Shown: positions 42,138-51,735 of the stretch, one piece after another
How the letters are laid out: each line of letters starts with the position of its first letter
Numbering within the stretch: position 1 is the stretch's first letter
Assembly (NCBI GenBank): GCA_910583945.1
Contig: CAJTYF010000001.1
Span: forward strand, 1 to 64,000
DNA length: 64,000 nt
DNA from: an uncultured Bacilli bacterium
GTDB lineage: Bacteria; Bacillota_I; Bacilli_A; RF39; UBA660
Direction of reading: 5' to 3'
Made by a program: the position numbers and the translations under genes
Notes under the pieces: generated by a model
Told to the model about the DNA's origin: nothing
The model's input: only the letters and a program-made list of their open reading frames with translations
Databases searched by the model: none

Positions 42138-42650
42138 ATGGTGAGTGAAGAAATCCGGGAAAAATTTGAAATTTTTTATAAAGAAACCTACAAAGAAATA
42201 AGTAAATACGTCGTTTGTCATGTGAAAAGCTGTGATGACGTTGAAGACTTGCTTCAAATTATTTATTTAAATGCTTTTAAAGTACTAAAAAAGCAAAAAG
42301 AAATCACCAAAACTTATCTCCTAGGAATTGCTAAACATAAAATAAAAGACTATTATCGTTTTCGTTATAAAAATAAAACGGAAAATTTAGAGGAAGAAAA
42401 CGATATCTCTACTTATCCAGACGAGCAAGATTTAGAAAAATTAGTTTCTTTAAAATACGATACGGAATATGTATGGAACTATTTAAAAAAGAAAAATATT
42501 CTTATTTTTCAAATTTTCTATTTCTATTTTGTTCTTTCTATGACACTAAAAGAAATTGCTAAAACCTTACAATTAACCGAATCAAATGTAAAACACTATC
42601 TTTATCGCACCTTAAAAGAATTAAAAGTAAAGGAGGATTTAAATGAATAA
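42138..42650 (+). CDS. ECF-type sigma factor
   Basis: 170 residues. Region 2 is represented by EEIREKFEIFYKETYKEISK, DDVEDLLQIIYLNAFKVLK and TYLLGIAKHKIKDYYR. Region 4 is the helix-turn-helix MTLKEIAKTLQLTESNVKHY, LYRTLKELK. Length and layout fit ECF sigma factors. It overlaps the next gene, which encodes a membrane protein that probably acts as anti-sigma factor. AGTGAGGTGAGTAAAA precedes the ATG. Confidence 0.85.
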   Translation: MVSEEIREKFEIFYKETYKEISKYVVCHVKSCDDVEDLLQIIYLNAFKVLKKQKEITKTYLLGIAKHKIKDYYRFRYKNKTENLEEENDISTYPDEQDLEKLVSLKYDTEYVWNYLKKKNILIFQIFYFYFVLSMTLKEIAKTLQLTESNVKHYLYRTLKELKVKEDLNE

Positions 42651-43272
42651 AAAAGATACTATTCCAAATATATTAAAAGAAAAAATAAACAATGAAGCAA
42701 TACTCAAAAAAATAATCGAAGAAAAAAAATCCAACTCTCTAAAAAAGTTTGGTGAATGGTTGCTTCTTCCAATAAGTGTTTGTCTCTTTTTATTTTTCTC
42801 TCTAAAAATAGAATCAAACTATAAAAATTCAAAAAACACAAATCAATTCTTTAAATTACAAGAAAATAACGGACAAAATAGTGGAGAAAATAATTATTCA
42901 AATTCTCAAAAAGACAGTAGTTACGAAGCCATTGAAACGAAAGAAGAACTTAAATTGCCCTTTAAAGTCGAAAAAATCCCCATAGATCTTATCAAAACAA
43001 AAAATCAAAATCTCTATGTGTTAGAAAAAGACAAAAAAAAATTAGTGGGGTATCGAAAAACTTTTACTTCTAAAGATGAAAGTCGTCAGATAACTTTTGT
43101 AATCATGAAAAAGGAAGAAAATTTAAATCAAATCCTAGAGGAAAGAAAATACAAAAAAACACAGGAAAACGAAATCATCATGATTGAATTTAACTATAAA
43201 AATAAATATGTTCAAATGAAAACCATAAACATCACCGAAGAAGAAATAGAATCTTTCTTAAAGTCTATTTAG
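42643..43272 (+). CDS. putative membrane-anchored anti-sigma factor
   Basis: 209 residues: about 35 cytoplasmic residues, one membrane span (LLLPISVCLFLFFSLKIES), then an Asn/Ser-rich linker and an extracellular alpha/beta domain (LYVLEKDKKKLVGYRKTF, TFVIMKKEEN). Overlap with the sigma gene and the single-span layout are typical of anti-sigma factors, though the cytoplasmic zinc-binding HxxxCxxC motif is missing. It is a call by context. Confidence 0.6.
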   Translation: MNKKDTIPNILKEKINNEAILKKIIEEKKSNSLKKFGEWLLLPISVCLFLFFSLKIESNYKNSKNTNQFFKLQENNGQNSGENNYSNSQKDSSYEAIETKEELKLPFKVEKIPIDLIKTKNQNLYVLEKDKKKLVGYRKTFTSKDESRQITFVIMKKEENLNQILEERKYKKTQENEIIMIEFNYKNKYVQMKTINITEEEIESFLKSI

Positions 43273-43285
43273 AAAGGCATTCCAA

Positions 43286-43663
43286 ATGAAAAAGATAAAA
43301 AAGGTAGTATTATTAAGTTTAATTTTTGTATTTATTCTCAACATTCCTCGAAAAATTTATCAAGAGACTTATGAACAAAAAGAAAAATTTTCAGGAGAAA
43401 AAAAGATGGATGAAAAAGAGTCAAAAAAAGGATGGATGATAAAAGTAAACGATAAAATTTACCATTTAGTAGGAGAAAGTCGTATTAAACCCACCTGTGG
43501 AACGGGTTGGTTATCTATTGAAAATGTTGTCTCCGAAAGTGAAGTCCCAACAGAAAACAATACGGCTAATTTCTCTGGAAGTATTAAATATTTATATTCA
43601 AACCAAAATCAAATAGAAGTTCTGGTGAATGACACATGGTATGAATTTATTAGTGAGGAGTAA
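43286..43663 (+). CDS. hypothetical exported protein of the ECF operon
   Basis: 125 residues with a basic start and hydrophobic segment (VVLLSLIFVFILNI) acting as signal or anchor, then a charged linker and a small domain (WMIKVNDKIYHLVGESRIKP, TCGTGWLSIENVVSESEVP). No cleavage motif or lipobox is clear. It lies 13 bp after the anti-sigma gene, so it is probably part of the same extracytoplasmic response. Not recognised. Confidence 0.6.
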   Translation: MKKIKKVVLLSLIFVFILNIPRKIYQETYEQKEKFSGEKKMDEKESKKGWMIKVNDKIYHLVGESRIKPTCGTGWLSIENVVSESEVPTENNTANFSGSIKYLYSNQNQIEVLVNDTWYEFISEE

Positions 43664-43669
43664 TAACAA

Positions 43670-44712
43670 ATGCAAAAGAAAATAATTTTAAGTTTACTTT
43701 ATTAGTAGGAGGAGTGACTTATAAAACATTAAAAATAAAAGAAGAAAAATACCAAGAGAGTGCAATAGAGGTTGTCCTATCTTTAGAAGACAAAATAACA
43801 AAAAATTCCCTTTGGTGTGGAACATTTAATTTAATATGGAACGATTTAAAAACGGAGATTATAAAAAAAGATATTGAATTTACGCCGCAACTCGAAATTG
43901 TAGAAAATTTAAATAAGGGAACATTTACAAGTGACCAACTAAAAGAAGAAAGTTATTATAAAGTTTTAGGCCATCCTACTTATGCTTTAAAAAAACAAAT
44001 AGAAAAAGATTTAAAAAAGAAATTTCAAGAAACGAGTGACATATTAAACAATTTTGAATGGACAGAAAAAGATAGTGATGATTATTTTTTATATACAATG
44101 TTAAAAAAAGAATTTTCTTTTGAAAAAGAATTTACCAAATTAAAAAAAGAAAACTTTAAAACAACTAAGAATGTGTCTTACTTTGGAATTGATGATTCTA
44201 CTAGTGAAACGGTTTATGAAAACGTACAGATTCTTTATTACAAGAATGAGGAAAATTTTGCCATAAGCCTTAAAACAAAAGAAAAAGAAGAAATTATTCT
44301 AAGTCGAGGAATCAATAAAGAAAGTTTTCTCGAAATATATAAAGAAATTCAACAAAAAAGTGAAAAATATAAAGAAAAAAAATCATTTTTAAAAGGAGAT
44401 TCCTTAAAAATTCCTTATCTAAATTTAAAAATAAAAAAGGAATTTAAAGAATTAGAACATAAAGATTTTTATTCCCAAAGTGGGGAAGGATACTATATTG
44501 ATAAAGCTCTCCAAACTGTATCATTCGAATTAAATGAAAGAGGGGGCAAAATAAAAAGTGAAGCGGGCATGGGGATCAAGAATTTTAGTGGGCATGAAAC
44601 CAGTTCGAGAAAAATGCATTTTAATGATGAATTTACACTATTTTTTAAAGAAGAAAATAAAACACTTCCTTACTTTGCCACTCAAATTACAGATATAGAA
44701 AACTTTAACTAA
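43670..44712 (+). pseudogene. hypothetical exported protein of the ECF operon, frameshifted after its signal sequence
   Basis: ATG 43670 opens MQKKIILSLLY then TAG. Adding one T near 43700 would give MQKKIILSLLLLVGGVTYKT and run on in the long frame to 44712 (about 345 residues). The body starts TLKIKEEKYQESAIEVVLSL and ends FTLFFKEENKTLPYFATQI. The end motif (F.LFF......PYFATQI) recalls serpin-like C-termini, but the reactive loop is not recognisable. As sequenced, translation of the body could only begin at GTG 43714, without a membrane anchor. Fourth gene of the ECF operon. Confidence 0.5.
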
Positions 44713-44770
44713 AAAACATTTCTTTTTGAAGATTTGTTTTTTTCTTTGGCTTTAGAATATAAAGGATTCA

Positions 44771-44779
44771 TGCTATAAT
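44771..44779 (+). promoter_or_regulatory. extended -10 promoter
   Basis: TGC TATAAT, 26 bp before a start codon that is preceded by AGGAAAGGA. Confidence 0.45.
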
Positions 44780-44804
44780 GAATACAAGGAAAGGAACTAA
44801 AAAA

Positions 44805-44980
44805 ATGAAACTCATAGCATTTCAATCTTTAAAGGATGTGTCTGGCACATTAATCTAGAAGAAATAGAGACAATCGAAATACTTGGTAATAAAGAATACT
44901 GTTATGGGTCATTAAATTATATAAGAAAAAATGGCAAAAGAATAAATTGGCAAGAGGATTTTTATAAAAAATTAAAATAA
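44805..44980 (+). pseudogene. small hypothetical gene with a frameshift
   Basis: ATG 44805 gives MKLIAFQSLKDVSGTLI then TAG. A one-base shift near 44828 allows KGCVWHINLEEIETIEILGN, KEYCYGSLNYIRKNGKRINW to the stop 44978-44980. The restored product would be about 58 residues. Not recognised. Confidence 0.4.
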
Positions 44981-45000
44981 AAGCAAATGAGGTGATAGTT

Positions 45001-45793
45001 TTGATAAATCGAACTTTATGATGATTATGAAAAAGGAAATAAAGCGAGTTTAATAGAATTTACAAACAAAACTTTCCCTCAAAATGGAACGGATAAACTT
45101 TTTATAGGTTGTTCTTTAATTATGTTTTCAAGATCAGGAGGCTTTAAACCTAGGTATAGTGTTTCAAGAGAAAAACTTTATTCTATCGTTTCCGCCGCTA
45201 AAGAAAGAATAGGAAGTACAAATTTATTAGCCTTTTACTTAGAAAGAGTGAATACACAAAAAGGAATTCATAAATATTTAGCAAAAGTATTGGAAGATAA
45301 GAATATTGAAAACTATGCGGATTTAATTTTAGAATACCTAGATCAGTTTAAACCGCAATTTGTTGAAAATCTAAAAAAAGATTATACGAGAAAAATAGAA
45401 GAATATGTAAAAAAGAAAAGAGAGAAGTTATAAGGGAAAAACTGAAATTATTTATTATAAATATGGAATGTTATGGACAAAAAAAGGTGGACTATTAATT
45501 AGAATTGATTCAGAAAGTTGTGATTTTAAAGAAAAAATAGAAAGTATTCCTATAGACAGGCGTGATCTTGAAATTGGTTACTTGACAGTGATACTTTCTA
45601 CAAAAAAATATCTAGTAAAGAGATTAAGAAATTATTAGATATTTATGTAAAAATAAGTAAGGAATTAAAAGTAAATCCAAGTGATATAGATAAGTATTTA
45701 TGGGAAATTGGAAGTTTATTTTGTACATCTAAAAAATGTCAAGAGTGTCCATTACATAAAAATGGTTGTGAATTTTCTTTAATTAGAAGTTAG
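45001..45793 (+). pseudogene. hypothetical gene with several frameshifts, cysteine cluster at the end
   Basis: TTG 45001 (after GAGGTGATAG) leads into a frame that is coherent only if one A near 45006 is removed: IELYDDYEKGNKASLIEFTN, TFPQNGTDKLFIGCSLIMFS, through to 45433. Sense then continues in other frames: EIIYYKYGMLWTKKGGLLIR (about 45450-45590) and ISSKEIKKLLDIYVKISKEL, KYLWEIGSLFCTSKKCQECP to 45793. The final C-x5-C-x2-C-x6-C resembles an iron-sulphur loop of HhH-GPD glycosylases, but no such fold is proven. The restored length is about 262 residues. At least three lesions. Confidence 0.5.
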
Positions 45794-45810
45794 AAAAGAG
45801 GAAAAAATAG

Positions 45811-46392
45811 ATGTTTAATGAATTAAAAAGAGAGATAGAAAAATGTAACTATTGTGAAGAAAAATTTGGGTTTGAACCTCATCCAATATTTTGGGGACAA
45901 GAAAACTCAAAAATTGTTCAAATAAGTCTAGCTCCTTCAAGTGCTGTTCATAATAGTGGCAAACCCTTTACCGATATGAGCGGAAAAACATTAAAAAAAG
46001 AATGGTATCAAATTAGTGACGAAGAATTTTATAATACCAATAACTTTTTTATTGGTGCAATCGCACATTGTTACCCTGGAAAAGATAAAAAAGGTAACGA
46101 TAGACAACCTCCAAAATATTGTTTTAATAAATGGGTAAAAGAAGAATTAAAAATACTAAAGAATGAAATCTATAGTATTATAGGTGCAAAGGCAGCCAAA
46201 TTATTTTTTCCTAATGAAAACTATGAAGAGTTAATATTTAAAAATAACAAATGGAATAACAAATTAACTATTGTCTTGCCACATCCCTCTCCGTTAAATA
46301 AAAAATGGTTAAAAGATCACCCTCAATTTCTTGAAAAAAGAGTATATGAAATTAGAAATATAATAAATAATACCATAAATGGCAGAAAATAA
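45811..46392 (+). CDS. uracil-DNA glycosylase superfamily protein (third of three)
   Basis: 193 residues. IVQISLAPSSAVHNSGKPFT is motif I of the family 4-like group, FIGAIAHCYPGKDKKGNDRQ, PPKYCFNKW the middle region, YSIIGAKAAKLFF the core strand and VLPHPSPLNKKWLKDHP motif II. Cysteines CNYCEE, HCYPG and PKYC could bind an Fe-S cluster as in family 4 UDGs. It is the best conserved of the three. AAAGAGGAAAAAATAG precedes the ATG. Confidence 0.75.
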   Translation: MFNELKREIEKCNYCEEKFGFEPHPIFWGQENSKIVQISLAPSSAVHNSGKPFTDMSGKTLKKEWYQISDEEFYNTNNFFIGAIAHCYPGKDKKGNDRQPPKYCFNKWVKEELKILKNEIYSIIGAKAAKLFFPNENYEELIFKNNKWNNKLTIVLPHPSPLNKKWLKDHPQFLEKRVYEIRNIINNTINGRK

Positions 46393-46416
46393 AATTAGAT
46401 TACAAATAAGTTTTAA

Positions 46417-46444
46417 TTGTTATAATTCAATAAAATGATATAAT
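46417..46444 (+). promoter_or_regulatory. promoter of the DUF262 gene pair
   Basis: TTGTTA (46417-46422) and TATAAT (46439-46444), 16-bp spacer, 22 bp before the start with ACAAAGGAGAAAAAT. Confidence 0.6.
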
Positions 46445-46466
46445 AAAAAAACAAAGGAGAAAAATA

Positions 46467-48308
46467 ATGTCAAAAATAACCACTAAAACTATAATCAGTG
46501 ATAAAATAGAAGAAATTGAAGAAAAAACGTTATACAATAGTAATTTTTATATTAAAGATTATCAAAGAGGATATCGTTGGGAGCCCAAACAAGTAGAAGA
46601 CTTACTTGAAGATATTTATACTTTTTCCGAAGAAGATCTTAAACTAAAATATTGCTTACAACCCTTAATTGTAAAAAAAATAGAAAATATTTCTAATCAG
46701 CAAAGTTTATCAGTAATGGCAAATGGAAATAATGATAATGAAGTGAATGATGAAAATTTTGAGAAAAAAAATTGGGAATTAATAGATGGGCAGCAAAGAT
46801 TAACGACAATATGGTTAATATTAAATATCTGTAACGAAACGATGCCCAGACCAAAACCATTACCCTACAATATTTTTTATGAAAATGTTCGTTTAATTGA
46901 TAATGAATACATAACAATTGCTAAAGATACAATAGGAAAATGGTTTGCTAAATTTGGACCAGTAAAAGATGATAAAATTTATTTAATTCAAAGTACTATT
47001 CGTAATAGAGTTCAATTCATTTGGTACGAAGTCGATCAAAACGCTCATTCAAATGATATTTTTAAAAAGATTAATATAGGTAAAATTCCTTTAACAAATG
47101 CGGAATTATTTAAAGCACAGTTATTAAATCGAGATACTCTAAATGAAACAAAAGAAAAAACAAATGTTGAGTTTGAAAAAATAGCCATGGAATGGGATAA
47201 AATAGAGCAATCATTACATGATAATGATTTTTGGTATTTTATTTCTAATGATACAAATGATGAAAAAACTCGAATCGATTTTTTATTAGAACTTAAGGCA
47301 AAACAAATACAAAATGAAGAAAAAATAGAGACAAAGATTCAAGAAAATGATAACTTGTTTTCTTTTATTACCATAAATAATTTTATAAATAAAAAACATT
47401 TAGAAAATCCAGAAAAATCCATATTTGAATTACAAGTAGAAATTTGGAAAGAAATTGTTCAAATTCATGATACTTTAAAAGCATTTAGTAAAAATCAGGA
47501 AACTTATCATTACATTGGCTTTCTTGTTTGTATTAAAACAAAATCTAAAGACGCATATATTGAACAGTTAATATCTAAAATAAAAAATAAAAAAAAATCC
47601 GAAATTAAAACGATTTTATTAAATGATGTTTATAATGAATTAAAAAAAATAGATCTTGATCAATTAGACTATGAAACCGATAAAACTAAAATTAAAAACG
47701 TTTTACTATTTTTTAACATATTTACTTTGGTAGAAAGTTTAACGGATAGTAAATTTTCTTTTAAAAACTTTAAAGATAAAAAAACTTCATGGGATATTGA
47801 GCACATTCATGCACGAGCAACAGATCAAGAAATATTGCAATTAAATGATATAAATAAAAGGATAGAACTTTTAAATGGTATCAAAACAGAATTTGTAAAT
47901 TTAGATTATAAAGATAAAGTAGAAGAAATTGACGAATACATAGAGCAAAAATTAAATCCAAGCAATCCAAAAATAACTTCTGAACAATTCTTGAAATTTT
48001 ATTGTGAAATGACAGATTTATGCGGTGACTTTGATGAAAATGGAATCGGAAATTTGACATTACTGGACTCAAAAACAAATAGATCCTATGGTAATAATTT
48101 ATATCCAAGTAAAAGACGTGAAATTATCAAACGCGATAAGGGGGAAATATTTATTCCTGTATGTACAAAAAATGTATTTTTAAAAATGTATACAGAAAAA
48201 GCCGATAATATGATGAAATGGACAAATCAAGATGCATTAGATTACAAAAAAGCGATTCAAGATGCTTTAGATAAATTTAAAAATATTGTTGAGGAGGCAA
48301 ACAAATAA
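46467..48308 (+). CDS. DUF262-DUF1524 protein (GmrSD/SspE-like restriction nuclease)
   Basis: 613 residues. The N-terminal DUF262 domain has YQRGYRW (32-38) and the nucleotide-binding DGQQRLTT (107-114). INIGKIPLTNAELFKAQLLN follows near 205. The C-terminal DUF1524 HNH-type nuclease has WDIEHIHARA (about 443) and GIGNLTLLD with SYGNNLYPSKR (about 525-545). This is the layout of type IV, modification-dependent restriction enzymes and of SspE. Its target is unknown. It has its own promoter and touches the next DUF262 gene by one base. Confidence 0.82.
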   Translation: MSKITTKTIISDKIEEIEEKTLYNSNFYIKDYQRGYRWEPKQVEDLLEDIYTFSEEDLKLKYCLQPLIVKKIENISNQQSLSVMANGNNDNEVNDENFEKKNWELIDGQQRLTTIWLILNICNETMPRPKPLPYNIFYENVRLIDNEYITIAKDTIGKWFAKFGPVKDDKIYLIQSTIRNRVQFIWYEVDQNAHSNDIFKKINIGKIPLTNAELFKAQLLNRDTLNETKEKTNVEFEKIAMEWDKIEQSLHDNDFWYFISNDTNDEKTRIDFLLELKAKQIQNEEKIETKIQENDNLFSFITINNFINKKHLENPEKSIFELQVEIWKEIVQIHDTLKAFSKNQETYHYIGFLVCIKTKSKDAYIEQLISKIKNKKKSEIKTILLNDVYNELKKIDLDQLDYETDKTKIKNVLLFFNIFTLVESLTDSKFSFKNFKDKKTSWDIEHIHARATDQEILQLNDINKRIELLNGIKTEFVNLDYKDKVEEIDEYIEQKLNPSNPKITSEQFLKFYCEMTDLCGDFDENGIGNLTLLDSKTNRSYGNNLYPSKRREIIKRDKGEIFIPVCTKNVFLKMYTEKADNMMKWTNQDALDYKKAIQDALDKFKNIVEEANK

Positions 48309-50530
48309 TGGAAAATTCAAAATTAAACATCGGCAAAAAACAAACATTTTGGCAATTAATTTGTAATGAAAATTTAAAAATAAAAATTCCTTTAATTCAA
48401 AGAGATTATGTTCAAGGAAGAAATACACCTCAAGTTGAATTAGCAAGGAAGAATTTACTTCAAGATTTAGCCCAGGCTTTAACAACTTCAAAGACCGTGG
48501 ATTTGAATTTTATTTATGGGAATATTGAAGAAATATATTTTATCCCTATCGATGGTCAACAACGATTAACAACTTTATTTTTACTACATGCTTATGCTTT
48601 CGCTAAAGAGAATCAAATAGATTGTTTAAAAATACTAAAAGATAATTTTATATATGAAACGAGAATAACCACTGATCGATTTTTTAAAGACTTAGTCTTA
48701 AATTTACCTACATTTTTTAAAGAAAAAAAGGATTCAGATTTAAAGGAATATATAAATGACGCTTCTTGGTTTTCGGATACTTGGCTAGACGATCCTTCTA
48801 TTTACTCATCAATTATCGTTTTAGACGAAATAAATAAAACTTTTGCTCAGACTGAAGATATGGCGAAAAAATTGATTCAAGATGATTGTCCCATTTTTCT
48901 TATGTCTTTACGTATTTTTGATATGGGAAAAGCCAATGATTTATATATTAAAATGAATTCAAGAGGGAAAATCTTAAGCTATTTTGAATCATTTAAAGCA
49001 GAATTATTTGATTTTATTGATAGTAGAGAAAGTATCAATTGGCCAAATTTTAAACGAAAAATAGATAATGACTGGCAGAATTTAATTTGGGAAGGATGTC
49101 GATTTAATGCTTTAGATCCTTTTAAATTATGTGATATTAAATATTTATATCTTATTCATTTTATAATCGTTAATCGTGTCATTCCTAAAAAAGAAAATTA
49201 TGAATTTTCAAAAATAAATAAAATGGTAAATAATAATGGATTCTTTGCTTTTGATAATTATAGGGAATTTTTACAGAATACTCCTAGTTTAAATGATATC
49301 TATCAAACGTTTGAATTTCTGAAATTTTTAAAAGAAACAGATGAAGAGTGTTATACTAAAATAATGACATGGTTGATTAAAATAATAGAAAAACCAGAAT
49401 GGTCAGAAAGAGTTTTAATTTTTGCCATAACAAAATACGCTATAACAGAAAAAAATTGGAATATTAAAAATTTTTTAGATTATAATCGTATCATGAATAA
49501 TCTTATTCAGAACACAGTAATTGATACTGAACAATTATATAGCAATGCTTGTAATAGTATAAATAATTTTAACGATTTAGTCTTTAAAGATGCGGAAACC
49601 TATTTTGCTACTAGAGAAGAAATAACAACTTCAAAAATAAATTTTTTCTTTAACAGAGAACAATTAAAAGAAGAAAGATATAAATGTCTTCTAATAAAGG
49701 GAAATGCTGAATGGAAAAATGAATTAATTATGGCCGAAAAAAATACCTATTTTAACGGTGAAATTGCGTTTGCTCTTAAATTAACTGGCGCGGACTTAAA
49801 TGATTTTTCTTCAAATGAGAAGCTTAAAATTGAAGAATTTAAAAATACTTGGAAAGAGATCGCATTATTATTTAATGATAACGGATTAAGGATAGAAGAT
49901 AATTTATTTAGCAGAGCTTTACTAACATTTGGCGATTATTCTATGTTAGCTAATTCGAGTTATTCTTTTTTCTTTGAAGGCAAAAAAGGCTATTTTAATT
50001 GGCGACGTATGCTACGTGAAAAAAAATCTTTCGATATTTTTAAGAAATTTTTTGATTCGATTAAACACATTAAGACAAATGAAGAGTTAGTTAATGAATT
50101 AAATTATAAAATAAATAGCTTTAATGATGAAAGCGATGAATTTTTGTTTTATTTAATTAAATACCCTGAATTATTTAAATACATGGATGAAAAGCGTTAC
50201 ATCATATGTAATAATAAATGGGAAAAACATAGAATTATTTTATACAGTAAATCAAGATTAAGTGCTGAATATTCAGAATTTCATACATATATTTTGAAAG
50301 TTATTTTTAAAGAAAATATAAATTATCATTTTGGGCATGGCTATTTAGATAATGAAGATTCATTTGCTCATATTGATTCAATTTGTAAAAAAGAGAGTTA
50401 TATTGAATATGATGAAAAATTTAGAGATAAATTTGGAAATCCACTTATGAATGGCAATAAAGAAGTGGTATCAATCAAAGAAGCTATAGAATACATTAAT
50501 AAAATAATAAAAGACAATAAGCTGAGTTAA
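48308..50530 (+). CDS. second DUF262 protein without nuclease domain
   Basis: 740 residues. DUF262 motifs: IPLIQRDYVQGR (27-38), IPIDGQQRLTTLFLLHAYAF (79-98), and the MNSRGKILSYFESFKAELFD block. The C-terminal 350 residues have no HNH/DUF1524 signature that I can see. It starts on the last base of the preceding gene, so the two are surely co-expressed and may form one complex in which this one supplies nucleotide-dependent sensing. Paired DUF262 genes are common in defence islands. Confidence 0.75.
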   Translation: MENSKLNIGKKQTFWQLICNENLKIKIPLIQRDYVQGRNTPQVELARKNLLQDLAQALTTSKTVDLNFIYGNIEEIYFIPIDGQQRLTTLFLLHAYAFAKENQIDCLKILKDNFIYETRITTDRFFKDLVLNLPTFFKEKKDSDLKEYINDASWFSDTWLDDPSIYSSIIVLDEINKTFAQTEDMAKKLIQDDCPIFLMSLRIFDMGKANDLYIKMNSRGKILSYFESFKAELFDFIDSRESINWPNFKRKIDNDWQNLIWEGCRFNALDPFKLCDIKYLYLIHFIIVNRVIPKKENYEFSKINKMVNNNGFFAFDNYREFLQNTPSLNDIYQTFEFLKFLKETDEECYTKIMTWLIKIIEKPEWSERVLIFAITKYAITEKNWNIKNFLDYNRIMNNLIQNTVIDTEQLYSNACNSINNFNDLVFKDAETYFATREEITTSKINFFFNREQLKEERYKCLLIKGNAEWKNELIMAEKNTYFNGEIAFALKLTGADLNDFSSNEKLKIEEFKNTWKEIALLFNDNGLRIEDNLFSRALLTFGDYSMLANSSYSFFFEGKKGYFNWRRMLREKKSFDIFKKFFDSIKHIKTNEELVNELNYKINSFNDESDEFLFYLIKYPELFKYMDEKRYIICNNKWEKHRIILYSKSRLSAEYSEFHTYILKVIFKENINYHFGHGYLDNEDSFAHIDSICKKESYIEYDEKFRDKFGNPLMNGNKEVVSIKEAIEYINKIIKDNKLS

Positions 50531-50684
50531 ATTTAAATAATAGCTTTAAAAGAAATAAATCGATTTATATATACTCCTCAAGGTATAAAATATTTAATAA
50601 ATATAGTCAAATCCTTATAATTTAAACTTTGTTTAAAATAAGTTTTTACACAATTTATTAAAATTGAGAAAAAGAGGTGAAAAA

Positions 50685-51719
50685 ATGAGCAATTTAGAAG
50701 AGAAAAGTAATTTACTAATATATAAAAACAAAGATGGTAATATTATTGTAGATGCAATATATAAAGATGAAACATTATGGCTTACACAAAAAGGAATGGC
50801 AAAAGTTTTTGATGTGCAAGTTCCCGCTATTTCTAAACATTTAAAGAATATTTTTGATGAAGATGAATTAAATAAAAATTCAGTTGTTTCCAAAATGGAA
50901 ATAACTGCGGATGATGGTAAAAACTATAATACAGAAGTTTATAATTTGGATGCCATTATTGCTGTAGGTTATAGAGTCAATTCAAAAAAAGCAACTGAAT
51001 TTAGAATTTGGGCAACAAAAGTATTAAAGGAATATATGACTAAAGGTTTTGCTTTAAATGATGAAAGATTCATTAGTGGAAATAAGTATGATGGCAAATA
51101 CTTTGATGAATTACTAGAAAGAATTAAAACAATTCGTGTTAGTGAAAGAATGGCATATCAAAAAATAACAGACTTGTTTATTGCAACATCAACAGACTAC
51201 AATCCTAAGTCAGAAGAAGCATATACATTTTTTAAAATAGTTCAAAATAAATTACATTATGCAATTAGTGGACATACCGCTGCAGAACTTATATATAGTA
51301 GAGCAGATTCAAATAAAGAGTATATGGGACTTACAAATTGGAAAAATTCTCCTGATGGTTTAATATATAAATATGATGTAGCAATAGCTAAGAATTATTT
51401 AAATAAAGAAGAGTTAGAAAAATTAAATGATTTAACAAATATATTTTTAGTCTTTGCAGAAGATGAAGCAAAAGAAAGACATGTTATGACAATGCAAGAT
51501 TGGATAAATGCAACAGATGATTTATTAAAATTTAGAAGAAAAAATGTTTTAAAAAATTCAGAAAATATAAGCCATAAAGAAGCAGTAGAAAAAGCTGAAA
51601 GTGAATATGAAAAATATAGAGTAATTCAAGATCAGAAATACATTTCTTCCATGGATGAGTTTTATAATAAGTATTTAGAGGAAAATAATCAGGTTGAAAA
51701 ATCTGACAATGATAATTAA
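50685..51719 (+). CDS. RhuM family protein
   Basis: 344 residues. LIYKNKDGNIIVDAIYKDET, LWLTQKGMAKVFDVQVPAIS, KHLKNIFDEDEL is the N-terminal winged-helix-like RhuM domain. VYNLDAIIAVGYRVNSKKAT, EFRIWATKVLKEYMTKGFAL is the family hallmark. RhuM (first seen in a Salmonella pathogenicity island) is frequent next to restriction and other defence genes, with an unsettled function. The ATG at 50685 follows AAAGAGGTGAAAAA. It is followed after 16 bp by the AAA-TOPRIM gene. Confidence 0.88.
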   Translation: MSNLEEKSNLLIYKNKDGNIIVDAIYKDETLWLTQKGMAKVFDVQVPAISKHLKNIFDEDELNKNSVVSKMEITADDGKNYNTEVYNLDAIIAVGYRVNSKKATEFRIWATKVLKEYMTKGFALNDERFISGNKYDGKYFDELLERIKTIRVSERMAYQKITDLFIATSTDYNPKSEEAYTFFKIVQNKLHYAISGHTAAELIYSRADSNKEYMGLTNWKNSPDGLIYKYDVAIAKNYLNKEELEKLNDLTNIFLVFAEDEAKERHVMTMQDWINATDDLLKFRRKNVLKNSENISHKEAVEKAESEYEKYRVIQDQKYISSMDEFYNKYLEENNQVEKSDNDN

Positions 51720-51735
51720 ATTAGGAGGTGATTTA

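Noticed and set aside
43714..44712. Genuine GTG start at 43714
   Set aside because: The AGGAGG site is only one base away, and the sequence upstream reads as a signal segment of the same protein, so a frameshift is the better explanation.
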